Shown here piece after piece: positions 1-6,259 of a stretch of 6,259 nt of DNA. Position 1 is the first letter of the stretch. Each line of letters opens with the position of its first letter. The position numbers were made by a program, and so were the translations under genes. Below the pieces are notes generated by a model. That model saw only the letters and a program-made list of their open reading frames with translations. It ran no database searches and had not been told where the DNA came from. Source of the stretch: JAIMBK01 sp040755975 (GTDB taxonomy: Bacteria; Bacillota; Desulfotomaculia; Desulfotomaculales; Nap2-2B); assembly GCA_040755975.1 (NCBI GenBank), contig JBFLZY010000123.1:1-6259 (forward strand). Direction: 5' to 3'.

Positions 1-1254
1 GGGATGAATCCCTGGGACCACCAGAAAATCAATGATACGGTGCGCTTGCTGGCCAGGGCCATGACCGGGGTGGACAGGCTTTACGTCGACCCGCCGCTGG
101 GCATCAGGGCCGCCCTGGCGGAGCCCGCTTATTTTTTCCGCAGTCTGCGCTGGCGAAGGGAAGTTTCCGACGGCATCGAACGGCTTTCCCCTCCTTTCGG
201 GTTTTTGCCCGTGCGCGGGGGGTTGCGCAGTCAGGCCAACGCCCTTTGCGCCCGGGGGCTGGCGGGGGTGCTGGCTTCCCGGTACGGTTCCGGCTGGCGC
301 CGGTGCACTTTATTTTACGTTTCTTCCTGGAGCTATACCCAGGCCGGAATGCTCGCCGGCCTGCGTCCGGTGCATCTTTTCTTTCACCTTTTAGACGACA
401 CCTTTGCCTTTCCCCAGATCGTTAACGATCCCGCCACGCTGGCGGTCAATAAGTCGTTTTTTAATTATTTGATGAAGGAAAGTTCGGTGGTGGCGGCCGT
501 CTCCGCGGAACTGGCGGAAAAGTATCAGCTGCTGTACGGGCGGAAAATTTCCGTGCTGAGAAACGGCGTTGATGTTGAGCATTTCGGACGGATCGCCGGG
601 CGGGACAGCAGGGGGGGCGCCCGCCCAGATCCCGGACAAGGCGGCGGCCGGGCCGGGCGCCAACCGGCGGCAGAAGCTGCGGACGAGGCGGCGGCAGAAC
701 TGCGCGGGATTCCGCAGCCGCTGCTGATGTACGCCGGTTCAATTAATTCCTGGCTGGACGTCGCCCTGCTGAAGGAACTGGCCGACCTGCGCCCGCAATA
801 TTCCCTGGTGCTGATCGGGCATTGCTACCCGGGAAACGTTGACCCGCAGCAATGGGCGGAACTGCTGGCCAGGCCCAACGTCCACTGGCTTTCCAGCCGG
901 CCTTACGCGGCGCTTCCCGCTTACCTGCAGGCGGCCGCGGCGCTTTTGCTGCCCCGGACCACCGCCGAACACTCTTTAAAATCGGACCCTTTGAAGCTGT
1001 ATGAATATCTGGCTACGGGCCGGCCGGTGGTGAGTACTGCCCTGCCGGCGGTGGCCGAATTTCGCGATTACGTGTACGTGGGAACGACGGCGCCGGACCT
1101 GGCCGGCCGGATTGACCTGGCTTTGCGGGAGCACGGCGCGGAAAAGGCGCGCCGGCAAAAGGAGGCGGTCCGGGAGCACTCCTGGGCGGCCCGGGCGCAG
1201 GAAGTTTTGCGGTTAATCCAGAATGTTCACCGGGACGAGGATGGTTGGCGTTGA
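1..1254 (+). CDS. GT-B glycosyltransferase, TuaH-like / family 1-4 type (5' end probably cut by window edge)
   Basis: Probable cytoplasmic or membrane-associated sugar transferase that adds a sugar from a nucleotide donor to a lipid-linked surface glycan. Residues are counted from the ATG at 4. The N-terminal half (1-197) shows HLLDDTF at 128-134 and ends with RNGVD at 186-190, the usual end of the acceptor domain. The C-terminal half begins with LLMYAGSI at 240-247 and carries DPLKLYEYLATGRPVVS at 328-344, the donor-binding loop typical of this family. Residues 199-232 are a Gly/Arg/Ala-rich insert between the two domains. The frame is open to base 1, no ribosome binding site is visible, and the usual first beta strand before NPWD is missing, so the real start is probably upstream and ATG 4 may be internal. 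The stop overlaps the start of the downstream ligase gene. Donor and acceptor cannot be read from sequence. Class is fairly sure, specificity is not. Confidence 0.88.
   Translation, partial: GMNPWDHQKINDTVRLLARAMTGVDRLYVDPPLGIRAALAEPAYFFRSLRWRREVSDGIERLSPPFGFLPVRGGLRSQANALCARGLAGVLASRYGSGWRRCTLFYVSSWSYTQAGMLAGLRPVHLFFHLLDDTFAFPQIVNDPATLAVNKSFFNYLMKESSVVAAVSAELAEKYQLLYGRKISVLRNGVDVEHFGRIAGRDSRGGARPDPGQGGGRAGRQPAAEAADEAAAELRGIPQPLLMYAGSINSWLDVALLKELADLRPQYSLVLIGHCYPGNVDPQQWAELLARPNVHWLSSRPYAALPAYLQAAAALLLPRTTAEHSLKSDPLKLYEYLATGRPVVSTALPAVAEFRDYVYVGTTAPDLAGRIDLALREHGAEKARRQKEAVREHSWAARAQEVLRLIQNVHRDEDGWR
1233..1240 (+). promoter_or_regulatory. Ribosome binding site of the ligase gene, inside the preceding gene
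   Basis: GGACGAGG is the only Shine-Dalgarno-like stretch before the ligase gene and lies in the last codons of the glycosyltransferase. Three in-frame starts follow: TTG 1245 (4-base gap, short), TTG 1251 (10 bases) and ATG 1254 (13 bases, overlapping the upstream stop as TGATG). I favour ATG 1254 for the stop/start overlap. TTG 1251 has the best spacing and remains possible. Confidence 0.5.
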
Positions 1255-2717
1255 TGGAAGCGGTATGGGATAAATTGCGGGGTAGACTGGCCGAAGCGGC
1301 AAAGGAAAGCTTCACCTGGAAAATGGCCGGCGATTTAAGCGCGGTATGGCGGCGGAGCCTGCTCTATGCCTGGTTAACCGCCGATTGGGCGGCAAAGAGT
1401 GCCTTTTACCGGGCGATCGGGGCACTGCTACAGAAAATAGAAAACTTTACCGCCCGGGGTGAAAGCAAAAAGGCGGCGGCAAAGGCGCCTGAAGCTTCTC
1501 TTCCGGTCGCCAGGACGATTGGCCTGACGCTTTTGCTGGCCGTGGCCCTGTTCCTGCCTTTTCTCCGGTTCCGGACCCTGTTCGCCCTGATTGCCTTTAC
1601 CGCGGTTTTTTTATTTTTCCGGAGGGTGCCGCTGCGCTGGCCCCGCTCGGGCGCCTTCGTGCCAGCAATTTTGTTTTTGCTCGTCCAGTTTTACGCCGCC
1701 GTCACCTCGGTTTCCCTTGCCACCAGCCTTTTTGATTTATTGATTGCCGCGGCCGGTTTTCTTTACCTGTTGCTCCTGACCGGGACAATCGACAAATCCG
1801 GGGAGCTGGGTAGTCTCGTGCGGGTGCTGGCTGTTTGCTCCTTCCTGGTGGCCGGCTACGCCGTTTACAATTATTATTTCGGCACCCCGATCGGCGAACT
1901 GGGCAAAATCTGGGTCGACCCCAACACCAACCCGGACATCAAAAACCGGGCCTACGCCGTTTTTGACAACCCCAATTTGCTGGCGCACTACCTGGTTTTG
2001 ACCTTTCCCCTTTTGCTTGCCGGACTCGGCAACGCCCGCCGGTTCTCGGAACGGATCTTTTTCCTGGCCGCCGCAGCCTTAAACGTTTATTGCCTGCTGC
2101 TCACCTATTCGCGGGGTGGCTGGCTCGGGTTTGCCGCCGCGGCCGGCGTTTTTGCGGTGGTGCGCAGCCGTTTTCTCCTTTTGGCCCTGCCCCCTGCCGG
2201 CGCCGTTCTTTATTTCTTTTTACCGGCGACCGTGCACCAAAGGCTGGCTAACCTGACCAGCTTAAAAGACGCTTCCAACCTGTACCGCCTCGATATCTGG
2301 AATTCTACCCTCGATCTGCTCAAGGACTACTGGCTGTATGGGGTAGGCCTGGGGTGGCGGGCCTTTACGCGGGTCTACTACACTTACATGCGCAATTCAG
2401 CGATTATTCCGCACGCGCACAATCTTTTTTTGCAGTTGCTCAGCGAAATGGGGATCGTGGGTCTGGGCATTTTCCTGTGGCTGCTCCTTGCTCTTTTCCG
2501 GTTGGGCCTGAAACTAAGCGCGGCGGGCAGCAGGGCCGTCAAGAATTTAAGCGCGGGGGTGTGCGGCGCGCTGGCGGGCTTTTTCGTCCATTCCTTTTTT
2601 GATTATACATTGTGGTATTATTCCCTGGCGATTTTTTTCTGGATTTTAATCGCCATTCTGCTTTTACTGGAAAAACTTGCAAGGGGAGAGGATGGACAAG
2701 GTGAAGGCGAAGTTTAA
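1254..2717 (+). CDS. O-antigen ligase / polymerase family membrane protein (Wzy_C superfamily)
   Basis: Polytopic membrane protein of the superfamily that includes O-antigen ligases (WaaL) and polymerases (Wzy). These act on the outer face of the membrane on undecaprenyl-linked glycans, either joining repeat units or moving the glycan to its final acceptor. Counting from ATG 1254 (487 residues), a soluble, Ala/Lys-rich N-terminus of about 85 residues precedes roughly ten to twelve hydrophobic segments. Conserved family features are FDNPNLLAHY near 237-246, TYSRGGWLG at 284-292, an extracytoplasmic loop (about 325-395) with YRLDIW at 344-349, GVGLGW at 363-368 and HAHN at 387-390. The Arg residues and the loop His match those essential in WaaL-type enzymes. 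The stretch after HAHN (LFLQLLSEMGIVGL) is the classic helix closing the domain. Ligase versus polymerase cannot be decided from sequence; in a Gram-positive it more likely serves a wall glycan than lipopolysaccharide. TTG 1245 or TTG 1251 are alternative starts adding three or one residues. Confidence 0.92.
   Translation: MEAVWDKLRGRLAEAAKESFTWKMAGDLSAVWRRSLLYAWLTADWAAKSAFYRAIGALLQKIENFTARGESKKAAAKAPEASLPVARTIGLTLLLAVALFLPFLRFRTLFALIAFTAVFLFFRRVPLRWPRSGAFVPAILFLLVQFYAAVTSVSLATSLFDLLIAAAGFLYLLLLTGTIDKSGELGSLVRVLAVCSFLVAGYAVYNYYFGTPIGELGKIWVDPNTNPDIKNRAYAVFDNPNLLAHYLVLTFPLLLAGLGNARRFSERIFFLAAAALNVYCLLLTYSRGGWLGFAAAAGVFAVVRSRFLLLALPPAGAVLYFFLPATVHQRLANLTSLKDASNLYRLDIWNSTLDLLKDYWLYGVGLGWRAFTRVYYTYMRNSAIIPHAHNLFLQLLSEMGIVGLGIFLWLLLALFRLGLKLSAAGSRAVKNLSAGVCGALAGFFVHSFFDYTLWYYSLAIFFWILIAILLLLEKLARGEDGQGEGEV
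2681..2691 (+). promoter_or_regulatory. Ribosome binding site fixing the DUF4330 gene start
   Basis: AAGGGGAGAGG sits directly before ATG 2692 and inside the end of the ligase gene. It makes ATG 2692 a better start than the in-frame TTG at 2677, which lies upstream of the purine run and has no comparable site of its own. The placement implies translation coupled to the ligase. Confidence 0.6.
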
Positions 2718-3171
2718 CGCGGTGGATGTCCTGGTTGTCCTGGTTATTCTTGCCCTGCTGGCCTTCGGGGGGTATAAAATGTTTTTCGTCAACCGCGGGG
2801 TGGTCGCTCAGAACGGAGAAATTGAATACCAGATCCTGGTGGAAAAGGTGCGCATTCCAACTGCCGAAGCTTTCCGGGAAGGGCAGGTGGTCCGGGACGT
2901 CCAGAACAACGCTGTCCTGGGCAAGATCGTGAAAAAAGAGGTTACCCCTTATCAGGAGGCCGTGCCGACGGCGGACGGGCGGATGGTGCTGGCGGCGGTG
3001 CCGGAAAAATATAACGTGCTGCTGACCTTGCGTTCCGGGGCGGTGGTCAGCGAAAACAACGTTATGGTGGGCAGCGTGGAGGTTAAAATCGGCGCGCAGG
3101 TAAAAATTAAGACCAACCTGGCTTCTTCTACGGGGGTTATTTACGGCCTGACGGTAAAAAACAAAAAATAA
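2692..3171 (+). CDS. DUF4330-type single-pass membrane protein
   Basis: A 159-residue protein of unknown function that I recognise as DUF4330-like. After a short basic N-terminus (MDKVKAKF), residues 11-32 form one strong membrane segment (VDVLVVLVILALLAFGGYKM), probably an uncleaved anchor with the rest outside. The remaining ~125 residues are rich in beta-type patterns with regularly spaced Val/Ile and contain EYQILVEKVR, a central segment with KKEVTPYQEAV, and a C-terminal VEVKIGAQVKIKTNLASS resembling the membrane-proximal domains of secretion or adaptor proteins. No catalytic motif or cysteine is visible. The gene overlaps the ligase by 26 bases, so the two are very likely co-produced. 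From context I infer a partner or regulator of glycan polymerisation, transfer or export, perhaps a chain-length or scaffold function, but nothing in the sequence proves this. TTG 2677 would add five residues and is less likely. Confidence 0.85.
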   Translation: MDKVKAKFNAVDVLVVLVILALLAFGGYKMFFVNRGVVAQNGEIEYQILVEKVRIPTAEAFREGQVVRDVQNNAVLGKIVKKEVTPYQEAVPTADGRMVLAAVPEKYNVLLTLRSGAVVSENNVMVGSVEVKIGAQVKIKTNLASSTGVIYGLTVKNKK

Positions 3172-3266
3172 CCGCCGGATAGACCCTCATCCCGCTTTTT
3201 CGCGGCCCCGGCAGAGGATGAAAATTAACTTTGTGCCTGACATTTTCAGGGTGTAAAGGGACGTTT
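3172..3266. other. Convergent intergenic gap with weak hairpins
   Basis: Ninety-five bases separate the 3' ends of the two converging groups. CCGC at 3192-3195 can pair with GCGG at 3202-3205, and an outer GCCGG (3174-3178) can pair with CCGGC (3208-3212). A second small inverted repeat is CCTGA (3236-3240) with TCAGG (3246-3250). None is followed by a T run on the strand that would need it, so no standard intrinsic terminator can be claimed in either direction. Confidence 0.4.
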
Positions 3267-4436
3267 TTATTGCCGTTGGTTGAAAACTTCCTGGTAAACC
3301 CGGGCCACTCTTTGGGCCATCTGGCGGCTGCTGTACTCTTTCTCGATAAAATTCCGGAAAACCCGGCCGGCGGCGGTGCGCCAGGAGCCGGGCCGGTTTA
3401 AAAAATCCTGCAGGGAGGCCGCCAGGTTTTCCGCCGTTGTTTTCTCGCCGGCTGACCGGGCGGTGAAGTTATCTTTTTGGAAAAAAGCCAGTTTTTGGGG
3501 ATCGAGCAGCCCCCCGAAACCCTGGGGGCCGGCCAGCAGAACAGGTTTTGCGCAGGCCATGGCTTCTAAGGCCACCCTGCTTACCCCGACCACCAGGTCG
3601 CTTTTGGCCATGATTTTATTTACGTCCGTGCGTGCGCCCAGCAGGGCTGCAACTTCTTTTCCCGCGCGCTCGTTGAACTCGCTGGCGCACTTTTCCACTT
3701 CGGTGCGTCGGGTGCCGTCGCCGACAATAGCCAACCGCAGCTCCGGCCGGGCGCCGTAAAGTTGTTCGCAGGCGGCAATCAAGTTTAAAGCCACGCCGGC
3801 CAGTTGATCGCCGTCGAGCCTGCTGACCAGGGTGATGCGGGTTTCCTTTCCCCCGTTTCCTTTCCGTCCTGCCTGTTCTTCCCGCTTTTCCTGCTCCTCT
3901 TCCTCTTGACCTGTGCCGGGCAAAGGGCGGAAGACGTCCGTATCAATGCCGTTCGGAATAACCACGATGTTTTCTGCCGGCACCTGGAAGTGTTTAATTA
4001 AATGGTCTTTAATATCTTCGCTGACGGCAATGGTTTTTTCTCCCCATCGGGAGAGATATTTTAAGCCGTAGCGATATTCAAAGTTAAAATGGGCGGTGGT
4101 GATGAAGCGAACGCTTTTCGGCCTGCCCATAACGGCGGTCACAAAAGCGGGGATGCGGGCGTGCGCGTGAATGAGACCTACTTTTTCCTCCCGGACGATT
4201 CTGCGCATGGCCCGGGCGGCCCGCCAGATTAAGGATATTTTGGGCTGATGCAAAGGAACCCGGTAGTGCTTTACGCCGTACCGGGCGATTTCTGCTTCAA
4301 AGCAGCCGCCGTTGGAGGCCATAATTACTTTGTAGCCCATTTCCGTCAGGTGGCGGGCCAGGACGACGGCATGGGTTTCGGCGCCGCCGATGTCTAACTT
4401 CATCAGGGCCAGCAAGATCGTGGCTGGATGCTTCAT
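3267..4436 (-). CDS. GT4-type glycosyltransferase (GT-B fold)
   Basis: A 389-residue sugar transferase for a surface glycan, probably acting on the inner face of the membrane. The N-terminal domain has LMKLDIGGAETHAVVLARHL at 11-30 (the GGAE loop of GT4 enzymes), LIHAHARIPAF at 88-98 and TIAVSEDIKDHL at 135-146. It closes with VIPNGIDTDVFRP at 159-171. The C-terminal domain restarts at TRITLVSRLDGDQ (199-211), then LAIVGDGTRR (235-244) and LVVGVSRVALEAMACAKPVLLAG at 281-303. A charged linker (174-198, Glu/Lys/Gly-rich) joins the domains. In the EX7E donor motif the second Glu is present (E291) but the first position is Val283. The ATG at 4436 is the only start that keeps the first beta strand (ATILLAL); its ribosome binding site is poor, with an AGG about 11 bases upstream. 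It lies 44 bases after the SLH protein gene on the same strand, with no terminator between, so they probably share a transcript. Confidence 0.9.
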   Translation of the reverse strand: MKHPATILLALMKLDIGGAETHAVVLARHLTEMGYKVIMASNGGCFEAEIARYGVKHYRVPLHQPKISLIWRAARAMRRIVREEKVGLIHAHARIPAFVTAVMGRPKSVRFITTAHFNFEYRYGLKYLSRWGEKTIAVSEDIKDHLIKHFQVPAENIVVIPNGIDTDVFRPLPGTGQEEEEQEKREEQAGRKGNGGKETRITLVSRLDGDQLAGVALNLIAACEQLYGARPELRLAIVGDGTRRTEVEKCASEFNERAGKEVAALLGARTDVNKIMAKSDLVVGVSRVALEAMACAKPVLLAGPQGFGGLLDPQKLAFFQKDNFTARSAGEKTTAENLAASLQDFLNRPGSWRTAAGRVFRNFIEKEYSSRQMAQRVARVYQEVFNQRQ

Positions 4437-4480
4437 CGGGCAAAAAGCCTGCCTTAAATTATCTTTTTCGGTAGCAATTT

Positions 4481-6259
4481 TTAATGTTTGGCCTGCAACT
4501 GGCGCCAGAGTACCGCCGCCATTTCCGCCCTGGTTACCGGCGCTTTAGGCCGGAGGGTGCCGTCCTCGTAGCCCCGGATCAGACCGCCGGCCACCACCCG
4601 GGCCACCGCTTCCTTCGCCCAGGCGGGAATTTCTTTGGCGTCTTTAAAGTTTAACTTTTGTATGGTTGAGGCCGGTTTAAGCGCCCGGTCCAAAATGGCG
4701 CACAGCTCTACCCTGGTAATGTAATTGTTGGGTTTAAAAGTACCGTCGGGGTAGCCTTTGATGATGTTTTGGGCCACCGCGGCGGAAATGACGCCCTTCG
4801 CCCACTCGGGAAGCTGATCCTTGAAACGGGCTTCCTTGGGGGCGGGCGGCCAGTCAAGCAGGCGGGCCAGCAGGGCGGTCATTTCCGCCCGCGTCACCGG
4901 TTGGGCCGGCCGGAAGGTGCCGTCTTCGAAGCCCTTGACGAGGCCGGCGGCGGCCAGGTCTTCGATTTGTTCAAAGGCCCAGCTCTGGGCGCTGTCTTTG
5001 AAGAGACATTCGATTTGCACCGGTATTTCCACCTGGCGGCCGTTAAAACTGGCCGTGATTATGCCCCGGCCCCTTTGCCGGCCGGTTTCGTAGACGCCGT
5101 TTTGGATGGCGCCGATTGTCGCTTTGCATTGCACGTAACGGCTTTCCACAGGAATGGTGCGGTTATCTTTCGTGATAATCTGGAAACTTAAGGGGATGAC
5201 CTGCCCCCTTTTGGCGCTGATTTCCGCCGGCGTAACCTTAAGGGCCCGGATGTCGTCAGCCCTGATTACCGCTATTTTTTTGGTGTCTTGGATACCCCCG
5301 GCGCTGACCTGCAGGGTGACTTCCTTTGGTCCGTCGCCTGCAAAGGTGAGCCCGTACTTATATATATTCTCCTTGTTTGAGCGAGTTCCTGCCGGGAAAA
5401 TCCACTGGGGATTTTCCGGCCGCCAGGGGTGGTAGTGGGAATCGTAGCCCTTGACGCTGTAGGTGGCCTCGATGCCGGCAATGACCGTTTCCGGCCCGGT
5501 AATCAGCAGGCCCTTGGGCGCGCCGGGCGGAGCCGTGTTAAAAATGCCGATGGCATCGGGAATTTTTCGCTCGCGGCCCTCCTTGGGCACATTGACCGGG
5601 GTAATCTCGAAGTCACCCAGGCGGCGCGCCGCCATAGCGGTGGAGCCGCCCCCGTCCAGGTTCAGGGCTTCTTCAATCCCCAGACTGACCAGGAACCGGG
5701 CCAGGTCCCTTTGCTCCATCCCGGCGCTGGCCGGGCTCTTTTCCACGACGACAAAATATAGAATTTTGCCCCCATCGGCATAACCCACGGCGGTGCGCGC
5801 CGTTTTGCCCTTGATCTCCTCCTGAAATTCGGCCACCTGTTTGTTTTGGACCAGGAAAGTGTTGCTGCCCGTGGCCAGTTTTATTTTTTGATAATCGGGA
5901 ACGGTTTTATAACCAACCTGCACCGGCTGGCCGGGGAGCAGGTTTTCGCGAAGGAACCCGGCGGCCGTCCCGGCGCCCCAAAGGACGTAGCCGTTGGGCG
6001 GGATGTCGAATTGGGCGTCTTTGGCGTACACCACTTCTTTCACTGTGTCATTTTCCACCCGGGCTACCATGGCATCGGGGTAGGCCGGGTGGGCGCCGCG
6101 GGGCTGGGGGCCCCAATGGCGGTTGTAGAGCGTTAAGTGGTTGACGTCCGAAGGGGTGCCGTCCGCCAGGTCGTAGGCCGTTTTGTTAACGCCGAAAAGC
6201 GGATACGTTTTTCCGTTGGCGGCCTTAACTTCCCCGGTAAATTTAAAGAAATCGAAAAC
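4481..6259 (-). CDS. SLH-anchored phosphodiester glycosidase (NAGPA/DUF2233 domain), N-terminus beyond window edge
   Basis: A surface enzyme of at least 592 residues. The frame stays open from ATG 6070 for 63 more codons to base 6259, and those codons read as domain sequence (TYPLFGVNKTAYDLADGT, later NRHWGPQPRGAHP), so ATG 6070 is internal and the true start and any signal peptide lie outside the window. Residues counted from the edge: the NAGPA-like domain runs to about 242 with ARTAVGYADGGK (154-165), ALNLDGGGSTAM (198-209) and KIPDAIGIF (232-240), all core motifs of the family that cleaves sugar-1-phosphodiesters (the human member uncovers mannose 6-phosphate). Residues about 245-418 look like two Ig-type beta domains. 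Three SLH repeats finish the protein (about 419-589). The catalytic domain and anchor suggest a cell-wall-bound enzyme acting on phosphodiester-linked glycans such as teichoic-like or secondary wall polymers. The substrate is inferred. It could also bind sugar without cleaving it. Confidence 0.92.
   Translation of the reverse strand, partial: VFDFFKFTGEVKAANGKTYPLFGVNKTAYDLADGTPSDVNHLTLYNRHWGPQPRGAHPAYPDAMVARVENDTVKEVVYAKDAQFDIPPNGYVLWGAGTAAGFLRENLLPGQPVQVGYKTVPDYQKIKLATGSNTFLVQNKQVAEFQEEIKGKTARTAVGYADGGKILYFVVVEKSPASAGMEQRDLARFLVSLGIEEALNLDGGGSTAMAARRLGDFEITPVNVPKEGRERKIPDAIGIFNTAPPGAPKGLLITGPETVIAGIEATYSVKGYDSHYHPWRPENPQWIFPAGTRSNKENIYKYGLTFAGDGPKEVTLQVSAGGIQDTKKIAVIRADDIRALKVTPAEISAKRGQVIPLSFQIITKDNRTIPVESRYVQCKATIGAIQNGVYETGRQRGRGIITASFNGRQVEIPVQIECLFKDSAQSWAFEQIEDLAAAGLVKGFEDGTFRPAQPVTRAEMTALLARLLDWPPAPKEARFKDQLPEWAKGVISAAVAQNIIKGYPDGTFKPNNYITRVELCAILDRALKPASTIQKLNFKDAKEIPAWAKEAVARVVAGGLIRGYEDGTLRPKAPVTRAEMAAVLWRQLQAKH
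4493..5005 (-). repeat. Three SLH repeats coding for the cell wall anchor
   Basis: Each repeat is about 50 residues with the pattern F-x-D ... W-A ... G-x-x-x-G-[FY]-x-D-G-T-[FL]-[RK]-P ... [IV]-T-R-x-E. Repeat 1 covers roughly 5005-4856 (GFEDGTFRP, VTRAE), repeat 2 covers 4831-4676 (GYPDGTFKP, ITRVE) and repeat 3 covers 4654-4493 (GYEDGTLRP, VTRAE). In SLH proteins three repeats form one three-pronged unit that binds a secondary cell wall polysaccharide, often pyruvylated, with the TRAE Arg in the binding groove. The DNA of repeats 1 and 3 is visibly similar around 4510-4572 and 4873-4934, consistent with old internal duplication. Confidence 0.95.

Noticed and set aside
461..742. Open frame on the - strand inside the first glycosyltransferase
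   Set aside because: Arg/Pro-rich shadow of a GC-rich coding strand, fully covered by a gene with clear family motifs.
1013..1315. 100-codon open frame on - across the glycosyltransferase/ligase junction
   Set aside because: Low-complexity Pro/Ala/Arg product typical of an antisense shadow, and it spans a tight stop/start overlap of two real genes.
2354..2602. Open frame on + in another frame of the ligase gene
   Set aside because: Overlaps the conserved HAHN region of the ligase; product shows no domain.
3236..3250. CCTGA / TCAGG hairpin as a terminator
   Set aside because: Only five pairs with a five-base loop, and no T run follows on either strand at the right distance.
3841..3915. Pyrimidine-rich tract read as a regulatory or triplex-forming element
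   Set aside because: It is explained by codons for the Glu/Lys/Arg/Gly linker of the glycosyltransferase and lacks clear mirror symmetry.
4769..5191. 140-codon open frame on + opposite the SLH region
   Set aside because: No ribosome binding site or recognisable motif; it mirrors the well-supported SLH protein gene.
1..6259. CRISPR array, tRNA/rRNA, insertion sequence or prophage signals
   Set aside because: No regularly spaced direct repeats, no tRNA-like cloverleaf, no transposase or integrase and no terminal inverted repeats were seen.

Overview
The window holds five protein-coding genes in two converging groups. All concern the cell envelope: making, polymerising or attaching a surface polysaccharide, and anchoring a surface enzyme. 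It is GC-rich, uses TTG/ATG starts with purine-rich ribosome binding sites, and encodes triple SLH repeats plus a DUF4330-type protein. This suggests a GC-rich, S-layer-bearing anaerobic Firmicute of the Pelotomaculum / Desulfotomaculum / Moorella kind. That assignment is inference from gene content, not from a marker gene.

Left half, + strand (1-3171): a GT-B glycosyltransferase (probably cut at its 5' end by the window edge), then a polytopic O-antigen ligase/polymerase (Wzy_C superfamily) starting in a TGATG overlap with it, then a small single-pass DUF4330-type protein whose start lies inside the end of the ligase gene. The three are packed as one operon with translational coupling.

A 95-bp convergent gap (3172-3266) follows, with only a weak hairpin and no textbook terminator.

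Right half, - strand (6259 down to 3267): a large surface protein with a phosphodiester glycosidase (NAGPA/DUF2233) domain, a middle region that looks like Ig-type beta domains, and three C-terminal SLH repeats. Its reading frame stays open to the window edge, so its N-terminus is missing. Forty-four bases downstream on the same strand is a second glycosyltransferase (GT4 type).

Read together: the two glycosyltransferases would add sugars to a lipid-linked glycan on the cytoplasmic side, the Wzy_C protein would polymerise or transfer it on the outer face, and SLH repeats normally bind a secondary cell wall polymer. The SLH-anchored phosphodiester glycosidase could trim phosphodiester-linked sugars of that polymer or a related one. 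The DUF4330 protein is the least understood part and the best candidate for an undescribed role. A recurring oddity is that both glycosyltransferases carry an unrelated low-complexity insert at the same place, the hinge between their two Rossmann domains.
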